Shown piece after piece: positions 57,826-64,000 of a stretch of DNA of 64,000 nucleotides (the stretch's first letter is position 1; each line of letters opens with the position of its first letter). The notes under the pieces were generated by a model, which was given only the letters and a program-made list of their open reading frames with translations, searched no databases and had not been told where the DNA came from. The DNA lies in NCBI RefSeq assembly GCF_015353075.1, contig NZ_CP064187.1, positions 558,001 through 622,000 on the forward strand, given 5' to 3'. The position numbers were made by a program, and so were the translations under genes. The stretch comes from Rhizobium sp. 007. Its GTDB lineage: Bacteria; Pseudomonadota; Alphaproteobacteria; Rhizobiales; Rhizobiaceae.

Positions 57826-58800
57826 TTATTCGCGCGGCGCGGCGGCACGCCGCAAACGGTCGTTGATCGCTTCGCCAAGACCCTCGTCCGGTATCGGCGA
57901 AAAGGCGATCGTCGCTGCGCCGCTGGCATCGGCCTTCTTCATGTAGTCGAAAAGATTGGCAGCCGCCTCCGCCAGATCGCCACAGGGGCTGAGGTTGAGC
58001 ACGATGGCGGCATCGCTCGCACCCGCGACATCGGCCGCGCCGAAGGCAATCAAGGCCTCGTCGCTTCTAACAGCCCCGGCATCGAGACGGACATTGGCAC
58101 CGGGCGCATAATGCGAGGCGAGCATGCCGGGAGCCTCGATTGCTGCGGATGCCTTGCCGGCACGCCGCAGCCGCTTGCCGGCGACGCGCTCGATCTCGGA
58201 AGCGGGAAGCCCACCAGGCCGCAGCAGTTTCAGTTCGCCGTCCTCGACCTTGACGATAGTGGATTCGACGCCGACGGTGCTGGCGCCTGCATCGACGATG
58301 AGCCGGATCTTGCCGCCGAGATCGGCGTCGACATGCGCTGCGCTGGTGGCGCTGATCCTGCCCGATGTGTTGGCGCTCGGTGCGGCGAGCGGTTTGCCGA
58401 AGGCGCGGATCAGCTCGCCCGCAAACCCCTTCGGCACGCGGATACCAACCGTATCCAGACCGGCAGTTGCCAGCGCATGGATCCGGCTTTCCGCCTTCAA
58501 GGACAGGACGATCGTCAGCGGCCCTGGCCAGAAGGCTTGCGCCAATGCGCGCGAGACCGGATCGAACTCCGCATATTCTTCCGCCATCGCCAGATCGCTC
58601 ATATGGCAGATCAGCGGATTGAAGCGGGGGCGGCCCTTGGTCTCGTAGATACGGGTTATCGCCGCCGCATTGGTGGCATCGGCAGCAAGGCCGTAGACGG
58701 TCTCAGTCGGGATGGCGACCGGAAAACCTTCCGAAAGCACGGCGGACGCCATTTGCAGCGCTTCATGTCGATGTTCTGCGATGTCGATTATGCGTGCCAT
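57826..58800 (-). CDS. tsaC: L-threonylcarbamoyladenylate synthase (Sua5 type)
   Basis: A 324-residue enzyme that makes threonylcarbamoyl-AMP for the t6A37 modification of tRNA. N-terminal YrdC domain (FPVAIPTETVYGLAADATN, KGRPRFNPLICHM, PLAAPSANTSGRIS) and a C-terminal Sua5 domain (SHYAPGANVRL). ATG 58800 begins MARIIDIAEH. Forms an operon with the downstream flavoprotein gene. Confidence 0.95.
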   Translation of the reverse strand: MARIIDIAEHRHEALQMASAVLSEGFPVAIPTETVYGLAADATNAAAITRIYETKGRPRFNPLICHMSDLAMAEEYAEFDPVSRALAQAFWPGPLTIVLSLKAESRIHALATAGLDTVGIRVPKGFAGELIRAFGKPLAAPSANTSGRISATSAAHVDADLGGKIRLIVDAGASTVGVESTIVKVEDGELKLLRPGGLPASEIERVAGKRLRRAGKASAAIEAPGMLASHYAPGANVRLDAGAVRSDEALIAFGAADVAGASDAAIVLNLSPCGDLAEAAANLFDYMKKADASGAATIAFSPIPDEGLGEAINDRLRRAAAPRE

Positions 58801-58855
58801 GTGCCGCCCGTTGTTCCAGGCAGTCCCATAGGCCTTTGAAAGCTTGCGATCAATA

Positions 58856-59464
58856 TCAGAGCTGGCGGATGATTTCGCGAAGCTGTTCGTTGCGGGCGCC
58901 AAGCAGAAGCACATTCCTGATCGCCACCTGCGGATCGTCGGTTCTGAAGAGCACGCCATTGCCGCGAATGGAGCGGTCGATCGTCATTTTCTCCGGCGTA
59001 TGCTCGCCGGGCTTGATTGCGACGGCGAAATACATGCGGGAATACTTGATATCGATGTGATGGAAGAAATTGTCGTTGTCGCCGATGTCTGCGTAGAAAT
59101 TGGCGATGTAGAAGGCCCAGCTGACCTCCTCGTAGCGGGCGAATATCGTCCGCGCCGCCGTGACATGGCAGTAGCCGAGATGCGGGCTGTCGGCGAGCGT
59201 CCGGTGGAACACCATCTTTGGGAAGTGGATCGTGCGGTGGAAGCCATTGATCTGCTGATGCGCCTTGATGCCTGCCGTGTGCAGTTTTCGGCCGGTTTGC
59301 TCGCTTACTTCGCGGTAGCTCAGGTAGCGGCGTTCTTCGGCGAGCCAGTGCGCACGATCGCGGGTGATCTTGCCGGTGCGGAGAAATTCGGAATGCGGCG
59401 CTGCAGGCTTCATGTCCTGCGGCCTGGCATCTCCTTTGGCGTCGAAATAGCGAAGTTTCGCCAT
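58856..59464 (-). CDS. conserved rhizobial hypothetical protein
   Basis: A 202-residue protein without a domain I can name with confidence. It has many aromatic and histidine residues (HLGYCHVTAARTIFARYEEV, DNDNFFHHIDIKYSRMYFAV) and no signal peptide. Upstream of tsaC on the same strand by 55 bases. ATG 59464 is chosen; 59473 and 59503 are alternatives. Confidence 0.7.
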   Translation of the reverse strand: MAKLRYFDAKGDARPQDMKPAAPHSEFLRTGKITRDRAHWLAEERRYLSYREVSEQTGRKLHTAGIKAHQQINGFHRTIHFPKMVFHRTLADSPHLGYCHVTAARTIFARYEEVSWAFYIANFYADIGDNDNFFHHIDIKYSRMYFAVAIKPGEHTPEKMTIDRSIRGNGVLFRTDDPQVAIRNVLLLGARNEQLREIIRQL

Positions 59465-59845
59465 GGCTCGCATTCCATCTGCTTTGTCCGATAAGGGAAA
59501 CATAGGAGTTTATGCTTAATGGCCCGTTAAAGCGCCTCTCTTGCGCATGATGGCGGGAGCGTGTGGCGAAAGGGCGTCGCAGATGCGATAATGACGGCGA
59601 ATGCAGGTGGATTGTGCTGTCAGGTTTGAGTTTGTCGGATGTCGCATTTGAAGGCTCTGGGGCGGAGGCGAAAATCGTGTTGCCTCGCCACGCTGTCGTC
59701 AATTTCGAAGCCGATGTCGCATTACAACCAAGCGGCAGTCATGGCCGGTGTTTAAATGACGCCATGATAGTTCTCCCGCATGGAGAAGAAGCGGGCGCTT
59801 CCATCCCGCCTTCGCGGCGGCAGCCTATGGCACGAGGATAAACAG
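59465..59845. promoter_or_regulatory. upstream region of the Rieske oxygenase with direct repeats
   Basis: No gene is recognised in these 381 bases. An 11-base direct repeat GATGTCGCATT occurs at 59638-59648 and 59713-59723, 75 bases apart, ahead of the oxygenase gene. A binding site for an activator is possible; no factor can be named. Confidence 0.35.
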
Positions 59846-61090
59846 ATGGATATTCGCAGCAACGTTTTGCGGCAGCTCAAGAATCGGCGCGCAGGCTTCA
59901 GCCTTGAGCAGCCTTTCTATATCGACGAAGATTATTTCAAGCTCGATATGGAGATGATCTATTATCGCGACTGGCTGTTCATGGGCCATGATTGCGAACT
60001 GCCGAAGCCAGGCGCCTATTTCACGGCTCAGATCGGCCAGTATCCCGTAGTCATCGTACGTGGCCGCGACAACGTCATCCGTGCCTTTCACAACAGCTGC
60101 CGCCACCGCGGCTCGCGGGTCTGCACCAAGGAACACGGCTCGTCGGTCCGCCTCGTCTGTCCCTATCACCAGTGGGCTTATGACCTCGACGGCAAGCTCG
60201 CCTTCGCCCGCCACATGGGCGATGATTTCGACAAGAGCGGCTACAACCTGAAGCCCGTGCACTGCGAGAACTTTGCGGGCTACATCTTCATCTGCCTGGC
60301 AGAAAAGGCACCGGACTTCCAGCCGATCCGCGACATGGTCGGCCCCTATCTGCTTCCCCACCGTCTGAACGATGGCAAGATCGCCTTCCAGAGCACCATT
60401 ATCGAAAAGGGCAACTGGAAGCTCGTTTGGGAAAACAACCGCGAGTGCTATCACTGCGCCGCCAACCATCCGGAACTCTGCCGCACCTATCCGGAAGCCC
60501 CGAGCGTCACCGGCACGGACGGTGGTGCCGACGACCCGGAAATCGCCGGTCACTGGGCGCGCTGCGAGGCGGCGGGCCTTCCGAGCAAGTTCCAGATCTC
60601 GCCGGACGGCCAGTTCCGCACCGCCCGCATGCCGCTGATCGAGGATGCCGAAAGCTACACCATGTCCGGCAAGAGTGCCGTCAAGCGCCCGCTTTCGGAG
60701 GATGTGAAGATCGACCGCATCGGAACCATGCTGCTCTTTCACTATCCGACGACCTGGAACCACCTGCTCGGCGACCACGCGATCTCGTTCCGCGTCCTGC
60801 CGCTCAGCGCCAACGAGACAGCCGTCACGACGAAGTGGATCGTCCACAAGGACGCCGTCGAAGGCGTGGACTACAATCTCGAGGAACTCACGCACGTCTG
60901 GACGGAAACCAACGATCAGGACCGCCGCATCGTCGAAGAGAATGCCTTCGGCATCCACTCGCCGGCCTACGAGCCAGGTCCCTACTCGATGCTCCATGAA
61001 GGCGGCGTCATGCAGTTCCTCGAATGGTATTCGAACTTCATGGTGAACCGCCTCCAGGGCGATCAGGCGAAGCTTTCCGACGTCGCCTGA
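59846..61090 (+). CDS. Rieske aromatic-ring/quaternary-amine oxygenase alpha subunit
   Basis: A 414-residue Rieske non-haem iron oxygenase. The [2Fe-2S] ligands are C85-x-H87 and C105-x2-H108; the mononuclear iron ligands include H203 and H208 (NRECYHCAANHPEL). The overall form (SLEQPFYIDEDYFKLDMEMI start) is that of the GbcA/stachydrine demethylase group, which demethylates betaines, rather than true aromatic dioxygenases. No reductase partner gene is adjacent. GAGGA precedes ATG 59846. Confidence 0.9.
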   Translation: MDIRSNVLRQLKNRRAGFSLEQPFYIDEDYFKLDMEMIYYRDWLFMGHDCELPKPGAYFTAQIGQYPVVIVRGRDNVIRAFHNSCRHRGSRVCTKEHGSSVRLVCPYHQWAYDLDGKLAFARHMGDDFDKSGYNLKPVHCENFAGYIFICLAEKAPDFQPIRDMVGPYLLPHRLNDGKIAFQSTIIEKGNWKLVWENNRECYHCAANHPELCRTYPEAPSVTGTDGGADDPEIAGHWARCEAAGLPSKFQISPDGQFRTARMPLIEDAESYTMSGKSAVKRPLSEDVKIDRIGTMLLFHYPTTWNHLLGDHAISFRVLPLSANETAVTTKWIVHKDAVEGVDYNLEELTHVWTETNDQDRRIVEENAFGIHSPAYEPGPYSMLHEGGVMQFLEWYSNFMVNRLQGDQAKLSDVA

Positions 61091-61112
61091 CTCTTCCCGT
61101 TCCAATTGCGGA

Positions 61113-61141
61113 AAATGAACCGGTTAATCCCCGGTTCATTT
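61113..61141 (+). terminator. hairpin terminator of the Rieske oxygenase gene
   Basis: AAATGAACCGG and CCGGTTCATTT are perfect 11-base arms around TTAATCC, 23 bases after the stop codon. Confidence 0.7.
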
Positions 61142-61250
61142 GCGTTCCGGTAGAAACTCAATCCATGCCGAACGGCGCGTGTTGGGAACATTTTCCGCAC
61201 TCATACGTTTCAGGCGAGGCCAGATTCGCGCTTGGGGATTGGAGAATACA

Positions 61251-61730
61251 ATGAATGTGCTCAGTAAGAAAATTGCCAGTGCCTTCTTTTCCGCCGCTGT
61301 TGTCCTGACGAGCTTCGTGCCGTCCCAGGCCATTCAGATGCCGGCAGCACCGCAGATGGAAAAATCCTCGGACGTGCAGAACGTTCAGTATCGCCGTTAC
61401 TATCGCCCGGGCTATCGTCCCGGATACTATCCGGGTTACCGTCCCGCATATCGTTCTGGTTACTATGGCGGATATCGCGGCTATCGCTATTCGCGCCCTG
61501 GCTATCGTCACTATAACGGCTACTGGTATCCGCTGGCTGCTTTCGGCGCCGGCGCCATAATCGGTGGCGCGATCGCCTCGCAGCCGCGCTACGTTGCCCC
61601 GCCGGCCTACAGTGGCGGCGGCGGTCACGTCGCCTGGTGCGCAAACCGCTACCGTTCATATCGGGCTTACGACAATACGTTCCAGCCCTACAACGGCCCG
61701 CGTCAGCAATGCTATTCGCCTTACAACTGA
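61251..61730 (+). CDS. BA14K-family protein
   Basis: A 159-residue exported protein: signal peptide ([18 protein letters not shown]), a Tyr/Arg/Gly/Pro-rich repeat (many [14 protein letters not shown] units at about residues 47-85), a membrane-like segment ([15 protein letters not shown]) and a BA14K C-terminus ([19 protein letters not shown], ending with a second Cys). Family proteins are immunoreactive/lectin-like in Brucella; role in rhizobia not known. GGAGAATACA precedes the ATG. Confidence 0.88.
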   Translation: MNVLSKKIASAFFSAAVVLTSFVPSQAIQMPAAPQMEKSSDVQNVQYRRYYRPGYRPGYYPGYRPAYRSGYYGGYRGYRYSRPGYRHYNGYWYPLAAFGAGAIIGGAIASQPRYVAPPAYSGGGGHVAWCANRYRSYRAYDNTFQPYNGPRQQCYSPYN

Positions 61731-61755
61731 GGCTTAATACAATTTTTGAACCGAT

Positions 61756-61784
61756 CAGCCCGGCAACCACTGCCGGGCTGTTCG
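61756..61784 (+). terminator. hairpin after the BA14K gene
   Basis: CAGCCCGGCA and TGCCGGGCTG are perfect 10-base arms with loop ACCAC, 26 bases after the stop codon; followed by TTCG with only a weak T-run. Confidence 0.6.
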
Positions 61785-61902
61785 ATATTGAATATAAATG
61801 CCGCCAGTTCACCTCGAAAGGACGGCACAATGGCGGCTGCTTTGCGCCAGGGAACGAACGCGCAACACCGCAAAGCCTTCGTCTCGACTCGATGCGGTCA
61901 TT

Positions 61903-62150
61903 CTAGAGCTGGTTGGTCACCTCGACGAGGTTGCCGTCCGGATCCTTGAAGTAAACGGACAGGATTTACCCATCGCTCCGGCCCGCTCGCCCGGCCCGTC
62001 GACAATTTCTATGCCTTGGCGCCTGATCTGCAGGATGACCGAATCCAGCGGGTTGTGATCTTATGCTTCTGCGGGACGAAGTGCGAGCCGGCACCCAAAG
62101 TCTGCGCTATTTCGATATGCGTCCATGGCAGCAGTGCTTTGAACAGCGAT
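61903..62150 (-). pseudogene. decayed VOC (glyoxalase/bleomycin-resistance fold) protein
   Basis: On the minus strand three frames must be joined to read a VOC-family C-terminal half: TLGAGSHFVPQKHK, then DHNPLDSVILQIRRQGIEIV and DGPGERAGAMG, then ILSVYFKDPDGNLVEVTNQL and a TAG stop. The last stretch is the classic end of these proteins. At least two frameshifts and no start region show that it is a remnant. Confidence 0.7.
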
Positions 62151-62158
62151 TTTTCTTG

Positions 62159-63154
62159 TCAGAGAATATTGACCCGCTTGAGCAGCCACCAGGCAAGCAG
62201 CACCGAAGCGATAAGGAGCGCCACCGCGTATTCCGTACCGCCAGGTCCTTCGGCGAAGGGTAGATTAGCCGTATTCATGCCGAAGAAGCCGGTCACCAGC
62301 GTAGGCGGCAGCAGGAAGGCGGTCATGATCGAAAGAATGTAGAGGTGACGGTTGGTCTCGGAGGACTGCTTCGAGTCGATTTCCTCGTGCAGCAAGCGGG
62401 CGCGTTCCTGCAATGCATAGATATCGTGGTCGACCGATTCCAGCCTGCTCGTTAGCCGGCCGGCGATATCCTCGAAGCCGAAGGGCATTTCGTCCTCGTC
62501 GGAGGCCGAGGCCCGCCGCATGAGCGTCAACACGTTTCTAAGGTGTCGGTGGAGGCGTACGATTGTGCGGCGTGCCGGCGCCAGCCGCCGCCGCTCATCG
62601 CGCGAAACGTTGTCGTAGACGAAGTCTTCGATGAGGTTCAGCTCTTCGGTGAGCTCCATGACAACAGAAATCAGCGTGCGCTGAAACTCGATCACCAGCA
62701 GTTCGAAGAGGTCCACCGGCCGGGAGAATTTTGCCGGATTCTTTTCGATCATCGCGCGCGCCCGCTCGACACTGCGCAGCGGCTGCAGACGGGTGGTGAT
62801 GATGAAGCGATCGGCGATGGCGAAATGCAGCCAGCCGAGATCGTTGGTATCCTGATCGAATTCACGCTGGCAATCGATGAGCGTGCCGTAGAGCATCTGC
62901 TCGTCCACGGTAAGCGCAGCATGCGTATCGCGCGTTGTGAGAGCCGTCTTGGCATCTTCGGAAAGGCCGTCCAGCGTCTCGAGCAGGGCAGGGACTCGTG
63001 CATCGGCGAGATTGAGATGCAGCCAGTAAAAGCCGTTGCCGGACACCAGTTCTGCCGGAAACGCGCTGTTGTGCAGGCGCACTGCCTTACCGCTTCCTGC
63101 CGGAAAACTGTAGGCCCAGACGAGGCCGGGTATATTGGCGGGCAATGTATCCAT
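62159..63154 (-). CDS. CorA/ZntB-family metal ion transporter
   Basis: A 331-residue CorA-superfamily channel. Long cytoplasmic N-terminal domain with a coiled stretch, two C-terminal membrane segments and the GMN motif at 292-294 (FFGMNTANLPF). The loop after GMN (TANLPFAEGPGG) is ZntB-like rather than CorA-like, so Zn or Mg could be transported. Second CorA-type gene in this window after 15963-16940. ATG 63154 (MDTLPANIPG) has AAGGAT upstream. Confidence 0.9.
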   Translation of the reverse strand: MDTLPANIPGLVWAYSFPAGSGKAVRLHNSAFPAELVSGNGFYWLHLNLADARVPALLETLDGLSEDAKTALTTRDTHAALTVDEQMLYGTLIDCQREFDQDTNDLGWLHFAIADRFIITTRLQPLRSVERARAMIEKNPAKFSRPVDLFELLVIEFQRTLISVVMELTEELNLIEDFVYDNVSRDERRRLAPARRTIVRLHRHLRNVLTLMRRASASDEDEMPFGFEDIAGRLTSRLESVDHDIYALQERARLLHEEIDSKQSSETNRHLYILSIMTAFLLPPTLVTGFFGMNTANLPFAEGPGGTEYAVALLIASVLLAWWLLKRVNIL

Positions 63155-63274
63155 CGGTCTCGATCCTTTCGATGCGATCAGTCTGTTTAGAGATTCTCCA
63201 TGACGGTTGTTTGTGCAAGTGTGAAGACCTGCGAGCGGCAAGATGTCGTCAATTCTGAAACGCCGAATTCGAAA

Positions 63275-63290
63275 TTGACGTTTACGTAAA
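63275..63290. promoter_or_regulatory. candidate MerR-type (LiuR-like) operator
   Basis: TTGACGTTTACGTAAA contains the perfect palindrome TTTACGTAAA (63281-63290). It lies 65 bases upstream of the acyl-CoA dehydrogenase start. Motifs of this form are bound by MerR-family regulators of acyl-CoA and branched-chain amino acid catabolism (LiuR) in proteobacteria; the match is from memory of the motif. Confidence 0.45.
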
Positions 63291-63354
63291 AATCAATTAG
63301 CTCTTCCACCGGAGGCTTGGAACCACGGTTCCGTTTGAGATGCGAGGAGATGAT

Positions 63355-64000
63355 ATGTACAAGGCGCCCGTCGAGGACATCGCGTTTACTCTGAGACATG
63401 TCGCAGGGCTGAGCGACGCGATCGATAAAAGCATGCTCGGTGAGCTCGGCGAGGATCTCGTCGATGCGATCCTGAACGAAGCCGGTCGTTTCGCGACGGA
63501 AGAAGTCGCCCCGCTGGCCGAGATCGGCGACAGGCAGGGCGCTCGTCTGGTTGACGGCGAAGTGAAGACCCCGGATGGCTGGGCGAAACTCTATCAGGAC
63601 TGGATCGCAGGTGGCTGGAACGGACTGACGGGCCCCGAGGAATATGGCGGCCAGGGCCTGCCCAACATGCTGAACGTCGCCGCTCTTGAAATGTGGAATT
63701 CCGGCGCCACAGCCTTCGCGCTCTGCCCGACGCTGACGATGGGTGCGGTCGAGGCGCTGAGCGCCCACGGCAGCCCGGACCTTCAGCAGAAATACCTGGC
63801 GAAGCTCATCTCCGGCGAGTGGACTGCCACCATGAACCTCACCGAGCCGCATGCAGGGTCGGACGTCGGCGCGCTGAAGAGCCGGGCCGAGCGGCGCGAT
63901 GACGGCACCTATCGCCTGTTCGGCCAGAAGATATTCATCACCTGGGGCGAGCACGACGCTACGGACAACATCATCCATCTCGTCCTCGCCCGCCTGCCTG
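63355..64000 (+). CDS. acyl-CoA dehydrogenase, N-terminal part (runs off the window)
   Basis: The first 215 residues of an acyl-CoA dehydrogenase, still open at the window end. It begins MYKAPVEDIAFTLRHVAG after GAGGAG, continues with WNGLTGPEEYGGQGLPNM and has the FAD/substrate region TMNLTEPHAGSDVGALKSRA. This form is of the longer (about 590-residue) FadE/DmdC-like group. Substrate chain length cannot be told from this part. Confidence 0.9.
   Translation, partial: MYKAPVEDIAFTLRHVAGLSDAIDKSMLGELGEDLVDAILNEAGRFATEEVAPLAEIGDRQGARLVDGEVKTPDGWAKLYQDWIAGGWNGLTGPEEYGGQGLPNMLNVAALEMWNSGATAFALCPTLTMGAVEALSAHGSPDLQQKYLAKLISGEWTATMNLTEPHAGSDVGALKSRAERRDDGTYRLFGQKIFITWGEHDATDNIIHLVLARLP

Overview
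The window is ordinary chromosome from a member of the Rhizobiaceae, most likely Rhizobium or a close genus. The reasons are the high G+C content, alphaproteobacterial gene orders (lpxK–DUF2093–mutL; atpI-atpB-atpE-atpF'-atpF with no F1 genes beside it), families typical of rhizobia (DUF2093, BA14K, DUF1217, the HPE1-like secreted protein) and intergenic palindromes of the RIME type. No rRNA, tRNA, CRISPR array, prophage or intact insertion sequence was recognised.

Layout. 1–6.7 kb: lpxK (lipid A), DUF2093, mutL (reverse), a PAS/receiver protein and a GGDEF-EAL protein. 6.8–12.9 kb: a secreted PRC-barrel protein, then a tightly packed reverse operon (SDR dehydrogenase, dgoK, dgoA, SMP-30 lactonase) for a DeLey-Doudoroff-type galactose route with a divergent IclR regulator, then a LuxR-type regulator. 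12.9–20.2 kb: rsm22, mrp, corA, kup and a SleB-like cell wall hydrolase. 20.4–23.2 kb: the ATP synthase Fo operon closed by a clear intrinsic terminator. 23.2–32.4 kb: an APH-family kinase, DUF4168, rnhB, a PA0069-type radical SAM protein, a short GT2 protein, moaB–ispE, a TPR protein and a polyprenyl diphosphate synthase. 32.5–37.6 kb: DUF2007, trmN6, mntH with a Fur-like box, an S49 peptidase, a small membrane protein and glyQ. 37.9–43.7 kb: lemA, aroA, a DUF2207 membrane protein, purD and an HPE1-like protein. 43.9–53.2 kb: DUF523, glyS, tex, cfa, a phosphatase, a methyltransferase and ubiA. 53.3–64 kb: DUF6101, a six-unit DUF1217 protein, tsaC with a GlcD-like oxidase, a Rieske oxygenase, a BA14K protein, a ZntB/CorA-like transporter and an acyl-CoA dehydrogenase that runs off the end.

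Most of this is core metabolism and translation. The less ordinary points are a mosaic, AT-richer segment with an insertion inside glyS; glyQ and glyS separated and on opposite strands; two decayed genes (a ParD-like antitoxin and a VOC/glyoxalase protein) that only show when frames are joined; a possible small RNA locus at 14.0–14.2 kb; a PAS-receiver protein that looks like a sensor kinase without its kinase; and several candidate operators (mntH, the galactose operon, the acyl-CoA dehydrogenase, the Rieske oxygenase). I did not find a convincing wholly new multi-gene system.
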